Of a stretch of 64,000 nt of DNA, positions 53,346 through 64,000 are shown one piece after another. Both the position numbers and the translations under genes were made by a program. Positions within the stretch are counted from its first letter, which is position 1. The number at the start of each line of letters is the position of its first letter. The stretch comes from Anaspis maculata (lineage: Eukaryota > Arthropoda > Insecta > Coleoptera > Scraptiidae), in the NCBI GenBank assembly GCA_949128115.1, contig OX421962.1, positions 14,211,262 to 14,275,261 on the forward strand. The letters run 5' to 3'. Under the pieces are notes generated by a model that saw only the letters and a program-made list of their open reading frames with translations, did no database searches and was not told where the DNA came from.

Positions 53346-55531
53346 TCCGGATGCTAGTTGCATAAAATGGAATGAACCTTGCATTTTTTGATGAGAAGAT
53401 GCTACTTGGTGGAAATGTTCTTTGCTTCATACTCTTCCGATCCAGAAAGGTAGCCATCAGCGCCATCCATGCCGGTAGCGTATACAGGATGAAACAGAAA
53501 AAAAAAGTTGGAAAATTATATTTAGATAACCAATGCATGTGGAGATCTGTAATTTACCACATACATTAACTGTTTTATGCTCATGAAGTCACAGCAAACC
53601 ATTCTTGATTACCTTGAACCGTCTTTGAAATGTAGGGGGTAAACAGAAAAAAAAAAACAAAAACACTCTTTTTTTCCATAAATAAGTGATTCTCAGAGAT
53701 ATTGACACAATAATTGGTGTTCCTACAAAAAGTGATGTTAGAAATGATATGAGCTGGGTAGCCAATTCCTAAGCCAACTATTTTCAGAAATACGATTGTC
53801 AACTTTGCCCGATGCCCTGTGAGGCATCGTTGAAAAAGTGACTTGTTTTCATGATAATGGTAATATGTAATCATTGCATCGTAGAAACAACCTTCTCATC
53901 ATAATTTAGTGACCTCTTCGGCGGGAAAGAATTGCCATTCACGTATTTTCCGGCTCTTCGAAGCTTTAGTGCCCATGATGGCATTTACAACATCTGAAAT
54001 GGAAAAATATGTTACGCATTATGAACCTTGATGTACTTTGAGGTAGCCTACCAAGTTTTGCAATCATCAATTGAAAGGTTTGTCCTTAAAAGCTGTTTGA
54101 ACAAAATTTGTTCAATTTTTTTTATGGAAAATGCAAGATATTGGATCTTTGACCCTTATTTGATCCCTCGTTGAGGAAAGCCTGGAACCGAAAGTCTCCA
54201 AAATTTTTATGCTAATGGTTCACTAAGAACTGCTCTTCAATGTGTAGTTGTCAAAATCTGCATAGTTGTGTTCAGATTCCAGACAGAGAGCGACAAAGAA
54301 GTTCATGCAGTGAAAAAAGACAATACTTTCAATGCAACGGAGAAATTCCGGAAATGTCCCTTTTAGATAGGCTTCCCGCAATACACAGGTTCTGTAAGAC
54401 TCTCAAGCGTGGGTGAAAGGTTTGAAACATTACTAACTTAAGGCTCTAACAGTGTATCAAATTGCACATTCATGTTATAAAAAGCAAGGTCTCCAGACAG
54501 CTTTTAGTCTAGCTCTGGACTAGTTTTTTCTCGACTGTAATTTATGTCTTTTTTTACTGAATGAATTTCTTTGTCGCTCTCTGTCTGGAATCTGAACGCA
54601 ACTATGCAATTTTTAACAACTAAACATTGAAGAGCACTTCCCACTGAACCATCACCATGAAAAATTTGGAGACTTTCGGTTTCAGGCTATCCTCAGTGTT
54701 GGATGAAGTAAGAGTGAAAGACCCAATATTTTGTATTTTCCATAAAAAAAACGACACAAATTTTGTTCAAACAGCTTTTGAGAACAAACCTCTTAACTGA
54801 TGATGATGAAACTTGGTAGGCTACCTCAAGGTACATCAAGGTTCATAATGCGTAACATATTTCACCATTCCAGATGTTGCAAATGCCATCATGGGCACTA
54901 AAGCTTTAAAGAGCCAAAAAATACGTGAATGACAATTCTTTCCCGCTGAAGAGGTTACTTAATTATGATGAGGAGGTTGTTTTTGCGATGCAATGATTTC
55001 ATGTTACCATTATTATAATAACCAATCACTTTTTCAACGATGCCTTACAGGGCAGATTCAAGATGGTGCTCAAGAGGAAAAAACAAATTGACAATCGTAT
55101 TTATAGAAATAGTTGGCTTAGAAATTGACTACCCAGCTCATCTTATTTCTAACATTACTTTTCGTAGAAATACCAAGTATTGTGTCAATATCTCGAAGAA
55201 TTACTTATAAATGGAGAAAAGAGTGTTCTTGTTTTTTTTCTGGTTTCCCCCTACATTTCAATGACGGTTCAAGGTAATCGAGAACAGTTTGCTGTGACTT
55301 CATAAGCATAAAATAATTAATGTATGTGGTGAGTTACACATCTCCACATGTTTCGGTTAATAAAATATAATTTTTCTACTTTTTTTCTGTATCACCCTGT
55401 ATACGCCGCCGGCATGGATGGCGCTGATGGCTACCTTCCTGGATCGGAAGAGTACGATGCAAAGAACATTTCCACCAAGTGGCATCTTCTCATCAAAAAA
55501 TGCAAGGTACTTTCAACTAGCATCCGGACTA
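53343..55531. mobile_element. Palindrome FB12 (TAGTCCGG ends)
   Basis: TAGTCCGGATGCTAGTTG (53343) and CAACTAGCATCCGGACTA (to 55531) are perfect complements. Arms of about 985 bp pair through landmarks such as AAGTCTCCAAAATTTTT and GAAAAATTTGGAGACTTTC. The unpaired centre is about 210 bp (54335-54545). It separates BEL integrase on the left from a DIRS-like fragment on the right. Each arm contains a CATCATGGGCACTAAAGC-type block typical of foldbacks and no gene. Confidence 0.88.
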
Positions 55532-55539
55532 TTGACATT

Positions 55540-55760
55540 TTGTTGTGGTATCAAGACACTTTTTTCGTAACTAATTTTCAAACCAAGTTGTTCTAATAGA
55601 GACACTGTAGTTTTGATATTTTCGCAACACTCATTACTATCTTCCCCAAAGATTGTAGATTTGATTTGAGATTTCCATATGAGAGTGTCTGCCGAATATG
55701 GATCAACTATTGCAATTCCTATCACGTCAACTATTTTAACGCATGAATTACAGAAGTATT
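55540..55760 (-). pseudogene. DIRS-like reverse transcriptase fragment
   Basis: The minus strand reads TIFGEDSNECCENIKTTVSLL then EQLGLKISYEKSVLIPQQN. The pattern G(D/E)S..EC..N...T..LL..LG..I..EKS.L.P.Q follows the catalytic YxDD box in DIRS-type RTs. The YxDD itself and the rest of RT are missing: the fragment starts at the edge of FB12 and ends near 55760. It is opposite in strand to the recombinase next to it. Confidence 0.65.
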
Positions 55761-55879
55761 AGCCTTCATGCAAAATGAACTGGACACGAAGAGCCGGTCC
55801 TACAGCACTTTGAGCACATACAGGTCAGCCCTGAAGTTGATTCTCAAAGAAGAGGTCGGCAAAAATTAACACATTAACC

Positions 55880-56566
55880 GATTTCTGGGAGGTGTATCAA
55901 GATCCAATCCACCCCGCAGAAGATATGACAAAATGTGGGACCCGCAAATACTTGTTTCATATTTGGGAAAAATGCACTCACCCGACACTTTGGACTTGCC
56001 CAAGTTAACAGAGAAACTCGTCTCCCTCTTAGCACTATCAACTGCTCACCGCTTGCAGACTTTAGCAGCAATCAACCTCACCAACATGACGATCCATAAA
56101 GAAGGAATCAAAATTCTTATTTCGGACCGTACCAAAACGTCATTTTCGGTAAATGTTGAACCAGTGTTATTCATCCCAGCCTTCCGAGAGAAGCCGCAAC
56201 TGTGTGGGGCGACTCTAATATCGGATATATAAAGCGCACGCAAATATTAGACGACGGGAAAATTACTTGATTTTGACAACAAAGAAGTCCCATGGAAAAG
56301 CCTCAACAGCCTTTATCAGTAGATGGATCAAGAACACCATGACCAAGGCTGGAATCGACACCACCTACTTTTCGGCATATTCAAGCAGACATGCAGCCAC
56401 CTCGGCAGCTTTGAAGAAAGGGGTGCCAATCGAAGTTATTGAGAAGACGGCAGGGAGGACTCAGATATCCTTGATGTTCCAAAAAATTCACAATATTCCT
56501 AATAATAAAACGTTCCAAGAAGAGCGGGGCGAACCAGGCCTATCAGCCAAAACATTATTACTGTGA
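55880..56566 (+). pseudogene. DIRS-like tyrosine recombinase
   Basis: The plus strand reads MWDPQILVSYLGKMHSPDTL, LTEKLVSLLALSTAHRLQTL (catalytic Arg I in AHRLQT), GIKILISDRTKTSF, then after a frameshift near 56240 KSHGKASTAFISRWIKNTM, YFSAYSSRHAATSAALKKGV (Arg II; the HxxR His is Tyr) and EKTAGRTQISLMFQKIHNIP. The nucleophilic Tyr (usually FYNRP) is His and the box W of GW is Arg. The fold family is the recombinase used by DIRS-type retroelements. The active site is destroyed. Confidence 0.75.
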
Positions 56567-56740
56567 AATATTGTTTATTTGAGCCTTAATTTTGAATTGC
56601 TACATATTTCTTTGATTTAACATATTATACCACTTCATGAAACATAGAAATTGGAAGTGCTTCTTGCAAATTTGACCTGGTAACTGAAGTCAGTAATAAT
56701 TAATCGACAATTTGAACTACAACGCTGCTCTAAACATCTA

Positions 56741-57140
56741 CATTGTAATATTCTAGTGATTTGGAGGGCGAAAAGCCGAAACATAATTTAACGATTGAAG
56801 GAACTTACCTGAGTGAAGTTCGATCGTAATTATGTGAGGCATTTCGTCCGAACAAATCACTCCCTCCCGCCCAAGAATCACCCAGTAAGGCTGTCGTTTA
56901 AATCGCATCTTTCAAATAATGACAGCGCAAGAGCGCGCCTGACACGACATGAGCCGCATGGGTGAAGTAGGAGAGGGGGTATGATGAGACCGTGATTAAT
57001 TTCTTTAAAACTACGGTTAGTAGTACGGAAAGGCGGTACCTACTACATTGTAATATTCTAGTGATTTGTTCGGACGAAATGCCTCACATAATTACGATCG
57101 AACTTCACTTAGGTAAGTTTGTTTAATCGTTCAATTATTT
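56741..57140. mobile_element. Foldback MITE, about 350 bp
   Basis: TTAACGATTGAAGGAACTTAC (about 56790) pairs with GTAAGTTTGTTTAATCGTTCAA (about 57113-57134). The ~75-bp arms contain AATTATGTGAGGCATTTCGT and ACGAAATGCCTCACATAATT as perfect complements. ACATTGTAATATTCTAGTGA occurs both before the left arm (56741) and before the right arm (57044), a 300-bp direct repeat. The spacer is GC-richer. Confidence 0.8.
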
Positions 57141-57687
57141 TCCTCTCTTGCATGCCAACACTCGATGCGCGTTCAGTAGGTACAGCGTGATGTAACGCGA
57201 GAAAATGCGCCATTTTGGAATCAGTTTGTGTCAATAGAGCTAGCACATGGATAAGTCGAGTCGCCCAACATAACAATTCATTATCATTGCCCTCCACATT
57301 GCCTATAGGTATTGATAGGTAGTTACTGGAATAAATATCCCAAGTTTTGAGTGAAAAGAACCAACAAGTGGTTGCGCTTGTAGAGCTCTTTGGTAATACC
57401 GTGAATCAATACCTATTCGAGTAAAATGAAAAAAGTCAGCTTGTTTTGTCTCGGTCATGTATTGGGATGGAAACTTTTGTATTATAGGTGTTCGTATACC
57501 AAGAAAAGTTCCAAAACAAGAAACGGAAGAGATCAGGTGTGTTAGTTAACAAGCTGACTTACGTGCATTACAAAGCAACTAGGCACCTCAATATCATACA
57601 CTGTAATCTTTTAAGCTCCAGACACAGTCCAGACGATCTTAATCCCTAAATCTATTAACTGTGTCACACACACCTCGCGTATACTTA
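57141..57687. other. No gene seen
   Basis: About 550 bp of sequence between foldbacks with no recognised feature. Confidence 0.4.
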
Positions 57688-60600
57688 TACAGGGTGATTC
57701 TTAACCTATGGCCTTGTCAAGGGCAGATTACTTGACCTGCTACATAACAAACTTTGTGACAAACCCTAAAAAAGACTTTGCCGTATACGGCTTAGCTTTC
57801 CAAGATAGTGGGGACGGTACGCGACGAAAATCCCTTGGATACTGCACTTTTGAGTAGAGTTATGAAACTTGACACATAGTTTCTAGGGACCATGAGAAGA
57901 AATTTCGCCCGATGTTCCCAAAAAAAATTTCGACGGAATCCGTTATATAGGCCCCTTTTTCCAAAATGGCGTCCAAATTTTGAAAATTGGCGATTGGTCG
58001 TACAGTGGCGCGCAAAGTATCATTCCTAACATTTTGACCATAACGAGTTGATGTAAGCCACCCCTGACTCGATCCGTCTGATATTTTGGCCATTTGGGCC
58101 TTTTTTCCAAAATGGCGGCCAAACTTCGAAAGTTGGAATTTGGTCGTATAGTGGCCTGCAAGGTATCAATTCTGGATATTTCGACCATGACAAGTCGATT
58201 AAAGCCTACCCCGACTCTACCCAACCTAAATTTTGGCCTCAATACCCAATTATAGTGCTGATTTAGAATTTATTTTTTTTTATCTTGAGAAGAGTTGTGG
58301 AAAGCCCGAGGGAGAATCACTTCTTGGACTTTCTGTGTGTCCAACATGTGAGTGATCCGGGGAGCAGAATCACTACATTTTGTTGAAGGAATGAAAGGCT
58401 CCCCCCAGTGGCAAAACCTATTTCACGCAAGTATAAAACTGTGACAACCATAAAAATCGTCGAAAGTACATTATACCAACCGCAAGTTGTTTCAGAAAAT
58501 GTTTATCAGTGCAGAAAAAATTTGGCATGTTGATTAGGAATAAATTCTTGCAAGGTTTGATTTTCTGCATGAGAGAGCGTCCCACTGATGTAGAGCATCT
58601 AAGTCGACTGTGCGCTGATATGGGGTGCAATAATTTATTTGGAAATTTGCACGTTTGCACGAAGTATCAGTTCGTAACATTTTGAATAAGACGAGTTGAT
58701 TCAAGCCACCTCTGACTCGATTCGGCCATCGATATTTGGGCCATTGAGGCCTTCTTTCCAAAATGACAGCCAAACCTCAAATATCAGCAGATGGTCGTAT
58801 AGGGGCACACAAGGTATTCATTCCTGGACATTTAGACCATTGCGAGTCGATTAATACCCTTCTCGACTCGACTCAAGTTTTGGCCTCAATCCCCATTTCT
58901 AGTCCTGTCCTCCTGTCAGTGAAAATCTCGTGGCATCAAAACCGCAAGAAGTTTTGAAGTGCAAGTTGTTTGAATATGTACGGAAAGGGATCGAGATAAG
59001 CCGTTTTTGCAGATTTATACGTCGATAAGAGTTGTACTTGAAGAGATTTGAGCAGAATACAATCACAATGTACCTCTTATTGAATCATAGTACTGTTCAT
59101 AAAAATTTCTGCAAGTTTCTAGTGTGTCCAAAGCACAAAGATCTCTCCTATGGGTCTTAGTTTGTCCCATGTGACACATTTTCGGTAAAAAATGTAGGTG
59201 CAGTCTGGTACAGTGTTAGATTTTTTGCACTTATAGCCGTAAGTCCCTTATTATTAAAACCTGTTCCTGAATCGCAATCGGATTTTTTAGTATCTATGGT
59301 AGGAAGAATATTATACCTTCGAGAAAAGCATTACAGCTTTAGCGGCTTATGTACATAGTTCTTTCCCAACCTTGGTATATTATGTAAGAGACAAAACGAG
59401 TATAATGCAATATGTAGAAATTGGATCACCTATATAGGAATTAGAATTGGAAAGGGGTTCAGGATAGGTGAAAGTTCTGTTATTCACCAATGTAATAGAT
59501 AAAGGAAACAGTAAAGAAGAATGTAGGTGAGCGTCTCGCACAATCGCACAAAGGCAAACGTGCAAATTTTCATATAAGTTGCATCCCATATCGGCGCACA
59601 GTCGACTTAGATGCTCGACATCAGTGGGACGCTCTTTCAATGCAGAAAGTCAAACCCTGCAAGAATTTATTCCTAATCATCATGCAACATTCCTTCTACA
59701 CTGATGAAAAGTAACCGAAGTCTGAGGTCTAAGAGGCAGAGAGAAGTATAACCTCCAAACACCACTGAGAAACAGCAAATATAGGCTGTCTGATTTCAAC
59801 ATGATTCTAGTGGGCTACGATTCAGGCCGCGATCGGCCGATGGCGACCAGAAACGCAGCCCACTCGAATCATGTTGACCTTGTAAAGGATGTTGCAAACA
59901 GCCTTTACACGCGATAGAGCTCAGATTCCTCAATCACTGTTATTTCTGGTAACGTAATATGTAACCTGACATCTTTTAGCACAAATACAAATTCTGAATC
60001 AACTTGCAGTTGATATGTATGTACTTTCGACCTTTTTTATGGTTTTGACAGTTTTATATATGCGTGAAATAGGTTTTGCCAGTGGAGTGGGGAGCCTTTC
60101 ATTTCTTCGGAAAAATCTATAGTGATTCTGTTCTTCGGATTACTCACATGTTGGACACACAGAAAGTCCAAGAAGTGGTTTTTCACAACCCTTCTAAAAA
60201 TTGAAAAATAAATTTCAGTATCAGCACTATAATTGAGTATTGAGGCCAAAATTTAGGTTGGATGGAGTCGGGGTAGGCTTTAATCGACTTGTCATGGTCG
60301 AAATGTCCAGAATTGATACCTTGCAGGCCACTATACGACCAAATTCCAACTTTCAAAGTTTGGCTGCCATTTTGGAAAAAAGGCCCAAATGGCCTAAATA
60401 TCAGACGGATCGAGTCAAGGATGGCTTAAATCAACTCGTTATGGTTAAAATGTTAGGAATTGATACTTTGCGCGCCACTGTACGACCAATCGCTAATTTT
60501 CAAAATTTGGACGCCATTTTGGAAAAAGGGGCCTATATAACGGACTCCGTCGAAATTTTTTTTTGGAACATCGGACGAAATTTCTTCCTATGGCCCCAAG

Positions 60601-60895
60601 AAACTATGTGCCAAGTTTCATAACTCTACTCAAAAGTGCAGTATCCAAAAGCGTACCGACCCCACTATGTGTTGGGGTTGGAAGAGAAACTTAGTTTTTT
60701 GTCAATAAATACAAAATGAATAGAAATATGAATTTGTACCTTAAGGCACCTGGATACCCCGTGTTAATGAGTATTTTGAAGAAAAACATGATTTAGATAT
60801 ATATAAAAACATTTTGTGCAATATGATTTCTGGATAAGAATGACTCAAGGAATCTATTTTTGGCAGAAACTTCACAAGTTATGAATCACCCTGTA
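57688..60895. mobile_element. Giant palindrome FB13 (3.2 kb)
   Basis: TACAGGGTGATTCTTAACC (57688) pairs with ATGAATCACCCTGTA (to 60895). Paired blocks run from about 57830 to 58660 and 59555 to 60655, for example GAGTCGGGGTAGGCTTTAAT with ATTAAAGCCTACCCCGACTC. Within each arm a ~155-bp unit (CCAAAATGGC...TCGTA.AGTGGC..GCAA.GTAT) is tandemly repeated two or three times; a further copy sits at 58680-58880. These repeats yield look-alike ORFs on both strands. TACAGGGTG ends are shared with FB1. Confidence 0.88.
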
Positions 60896-63420
60896 GATAC
60901 CTCTTTCTATGCGCGCTTCCTTCCAGAATTTGTTTTCGTCCGATCTGAATCCTCCGCGCCGCGTCGCCGGAACACCAGAACCGTGTCGCCCGACTTTGAA
61001 GTATGACGGCACGTCCGCCATAAATCCTAATGAAATGTAAGAATAATGCCCAGTCGCAAGGTTTTAAACGAACCCGAGAAGTCATTCAAATCCGAAACTG
61101 TAATAAGCCGGATGATTTACATAAATGTCATCGCGCCGTTGGTTCGGTTGCCGAGAGAAGAGAGAACGAGCGAGCCGACTGGCGAAGTGCGGGGGCACAG
61201 AAAGAAGAAAATCTCGACGGTTCGTGTCTGTCGGAACAAAAATCCTTGTGCTTGCCGCCGCCGCGCCGCAGCCAGCCAGCCGCCGCACGGCCACGGAGCT
61301 CTTTCTCTCTGATCCACCCACACGCGGCGGCAGCGGGCACCCTCTCCCGCCTCATGTTGAATAATGCACGATCTCTCCCTCTTAGCCGCGTTATCTCTTT
61401 AGCCAAAGCCCTGTGTATTAACCCTCACTGCGAGCTTCGTCGTCGTAGCCGGGCGCGCCTTTTATAATTCCGTAAAAGAACGAGGACGCGAGACCTCCGC
61501 ACATACAGCACCAACAACCAGCCTCTCCTTTTTCTTCGGTGTCATCTCATCATACCGCGAAGTTGCGATGTGATGTGCCCATTAAAACCGGGCTAAGATG
61601 CGATTTCCGCACTTTGACAAATTGAAAAACACCCGAGCTTCGTGCGACCGCACGCGCCCCGCGTCGCACCAAAGCAGATTACCACGTCCTTGTCCTTGGA
61701 ATTTGCACGACGAGGCGAGCGGAAGGAAGGGTGTTGAAGAATCAAAGCTTGACGAAAAGAGCTTTGCACCTGCCAAATGCGACTGGTTCCTGACTCACGA
61801 CCCATCACGCAACAAGAAGCTTGACTATCAAAATGTTGTCGTGAACTTCATGTTCTAACTCGTGTCCAAAGAATACCTATGTTCAAGTAAACTTGAAGGA
61901 TTCGAATGATAAGCTCGAGCACCACTCCATGTGTGAAACAATATCTGTAACAGTCCGAGAAGAAACCAAGCTAAACCTTTCGAACATGTTAGATTCGACT
62001 AAAATCTGAGGCCGTCAAGAGTGGGGAACGTTACCGCCGAGGGCGATTCCTTCCTAGCAGTAGCAGTAGCAGCCAGCTCGACAGGAAGAGCGAGTGCTGC
62101 CTTGACGCTATTCGGAATTACGTTAGTTCTTAATTTGCTTACGTTAAAGTTCCATTAGTGACAAGTTGAATAAATCGGTTGATATCACCAATAGTTTATC
62201 ATTCCCAACGAATTAATTTAACACCGTGTTAGAGGAGCGAATCCAAGTCAGGCAAGTTAAACAAGGCCTCTGAGTCTCTAGACGAACAAGCTGCGGCCTC
62301 GGATTGTAGTGTAACACGCTACGCGTCCCTGAGCTTGGCCTCGACTGGAGAAAATGTAAACTACTAATGAGAACGAGTCGCATCCTTGGACTGAACACAA
62401 CCTTCAAGTCCAAAGTGTGGTATTCCCCCTTTGTTTTGTTTGTACGTTGGTACCTGAAGTAGGTACGGTCGTTGACGTTCGTAGGGTTTGCCGATGGGAG
62501 AGGGAGATGGCGCTGCGCTAGGCAAGCCGGGCGAGCAGCAGCCGCGGGCAGACAGAGAAGAGGGTCAGCTGTTGTGACGAGGACGTGAACGTTTCGGTGC
62601 ATCGAGAGTGCGTCGTTTTTACAATTTAAGGTCGGTCTTTCTTTGATTATTGTATCGTAATGTTGGCTTCCACCCACTCACCAAATCACGCATTTTGATA
62701 CCTATTTTGTCCGCGAAATTATCGTACATAACACGAAATGCTCTGTTCTCTTTGTTCTCAACGGGCTTGCATAACCCGCCGTTTTCCCCTTTGAAATCAA
62801 GGTGCTTCGCACTGCTTTGAGTTTTTGTAATTTATCTACTCCCAAATGATCTTAATATTGACAGCAAAAGCCGTAAATCTAGTGGGTGTGCTTTTTTGCG
62901 CACTCATGACGTGACCTCAAGGCCGCGCTATCGCGCGTACTTCGAGGTTTCATTAATTGTTTCTTTCCACAAGTTACGTCACAAACAGTAAGACGACAAA
63001 AAGAAACTCCACTACGCCAAAATCAGCCGCTAAGTAGAGAACAGTACTTTTTATGATTCATTCACATTTCATTGTTCATTGTCGGGTTATACTTGAAAGT
63101 AAAGGAAGGAAAGAGAGACTTGCCGCTTCTCCGTGTCCTGGGGGGGGGGTCCACCGCTCGTATAAATCTGCCTTGTTGAATCTACTAACCTTTCTTATTT
63201 GGGGGGGAAATAATGTAAAATGACGAAGAGAGGGCCACAGGTTGGCTCGAGTCGATTTTCTTGTATTTACTGTTATTTCTTGTATGTGATTACTGTTTAC
63301 TAACCATTGTTCTGTTTTGAATGTATGTATGTATCTGTGGGGTTTGTGATGGGTAACTGCTGGGGAATTTCAGGCGAATGCGTTATAGATACTTCTTCCT
63401 TCCAATTGCTTACAAAAGAG
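60896..63420. other. CpG-rich region, no gene identified
   Basis: The most CpG-rich part of the window (about 60920-61480, 62480-62600). Open frames of up to 154 codons on both strands overlap one another and have skewed Arg/Ala/Ser composition without domains, as expected from GC content. A CAG/TAG-like run (GCAGTAGCAGTAGCAGCCAG, about 62055) and two G-runs (about 63145-63153 and 63202-63208) occur. It may hold a host promoter or 5' UTR. Confidence 0.35.
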
Positions 63421-63439
63421 TATGACCAACTTCAACTTC

Positions 63440-63700
63440 TCTACTTATTCATCTATCACCTGTTTCTTGTTTATTTATCCACCTATTCATCTCGCATTGG
63501 TTTCTTGTTTATTTATCTACCTGTTTATCTCTTATTTGTTTCTTGTTTATTTACCTACACCTTTACTTATCGTTTGTTTCTTGTTCGTTTACCTACACCA
63601 TTCCTAATAATTTGTTTCTTGCTGATTTATTCACTTGTTTACTAATCATTTGTCTCTTGCTGATTTATGTACTTGTTTACCGATCGTTTTTTTTATTGTT
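63440..63700. repeat. Minisatellite, exact 38-bp period, six copies
   Basis: GTTTCTTG (or GTCTCTTG) begins units at 63462, 63500, 63538, 63576, 63614 and 63652, every 38 bases. Each unit reads roughly GTTTCTTGTTTATTTATC then TACCTGTTTATCTCTTATTT. The 112-codon hydrophobic frame over it (63307-63645) is a translation of the repeat and not a membrane protein gene. Confidence 0.9.
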
Positions 63701-64000
63701 TAACTTATCTATCAATTGACTTCTTCTCTTTTGTTTGTAAAGTGTAAAATTGATGGCTGAGCGTGAAGTTTTCTTTTGTTGTTATGTAAATAACTTGTAA
63801 ACGAAACAAACTTTCAAGGAGGTTCAAGCACCGATTCACGCTGACTTGATCAATGCATTACTGGAGTGACTTTTCTGTCATTTCATCATGACTCATTCAC
63901 ACTCGACTTTGTTCAGATCATTTGGGAAGGGATTTTTCAGCAGTCAACCAGGCTATACGCATGGGTTTCTTTGACGTGTTCTTCCCATGTGTGCCTGTCA
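63701..64000. other. No gene seen
   Basis: The trailing 300 bp after the minisatellite; no feature is supported. Confidence 0.4.

Noticed and set aside
53343..55531. Palindromes as assembly artefacts
   Set aside because: The arms of FB12 and the others differ by many substitutions and indels and have distinct unpaired centres, unlike an inverted assembly duplication; long reads would settle it.
57943..60623. Similar-looking ORFs of 77-127 codons on both strands (58242-57943, 60240-60623)
   Set aside because: They translate the same FB13 tandem unit in each arm; the apparent protein conservation is DNA repeat identity.
61030..61467. 145-codon ORF and overlapping frames in CpG-rich DNA
   Set aside because: Several long frames overlap on both strands with Arg/Ala/Ser bias, as expected from GC content; no domain is recognisable.
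63307..63645. 112-aa hydrophobic protein resembling a membrane protein
   Set aside because: It is the translation of the 38-bp minisatellite.

Overview
This is eukaryotic nuclear DNA, AT-rich and gene-poor. It is most likely from an insect and plausibly a hemipteran. The evidence is the mix of element classes: Ty3/gypsy, BEL/Pao, DIRS-like, RLE-type and jockey-like non-LTR elements, Tc1/mariner and a Transib/RAG1-like transposon, plus abundant MITEs and foldback palindromes. There are no bacterial operons, ribosome binding sites, rRNA or CRISPR arrays. I could not identify any intact host gene. Every long reading frame I recognise belongs to a mobile element, and every one of those is broken.

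Layout. 0-5.4 kb: two foldback palindromes (151-2060, 2175-3971) and three small inverted-repeat elements. 5.5-12.8 kb: gypsy-1 (+), split by an RLE-type non-LTR element (about 5.9-9.36 kb, flanked by a ~14-bp target duplication) and by a foldback (9612-10352), and cut at its integrase by another palindrome (12.83-14.18 kb). 14.4-18.4 kb: a foldback, a jockey-like LINE (-), an unrecognised 166-aa ORF and degenerate RNase H-like modules. 20.2-25.8 kb: a foldback, an internally deleted Tc1 element (-), a small foldback and gypsy-2 (-). 28.8-31.7 kb: gypsy-3 (+), heavily decayed. 31.9-33.0 kb: a tandem Lys/Arg/Glu-rich array split by a LINE 3' end. 36.1-39.6 kb: RNase H-like modules, a minisatellite and a foldback. 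40.0-42.55 kb: a palindrome whose spacer carries a CXC-like cysteine-rich ORF. 42.6-45.36 kb: a Transib/RAG1-like transposon (-). 47.1-53.34 kb: a BEL/Pao element (+) split by a foldback at 51.09-52.0 kb. 53.34-55.53 kb: a palindrome. 55.5-56.6 kb: DIRS-like reverse transcriptase (-) next to a tyrosine recombinase (+). 57.69-60.9 kb: the largest palindrome (3.2 kb). 60.9-64 kb: CpG-rich sequence with no recognised gene, then a 38-bp minisatellite.

The most notable item is the Transib-like element. Both ends have the architecture of a 23-bp-spacer V(D)J recombination signal: heptamer CACATAG, exactly 23 bases, then nonamer ACAAAAGT(A/C). The ends are flanked by near-identical 5-bp sequences (CGTCT / CGCCT) and enclose a minus-strand, intron-containing, frameshifted RAG1-like transposase gene. 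The second theme is the density of long, diverged palindromes. I count eleven of about 0.4-3.2 kb, several sharing TACAGNGTG or TAGTCC(A/G)G termini. They nest in one another's neighbours and in the retroelements, which gives a readable insertion chronology.
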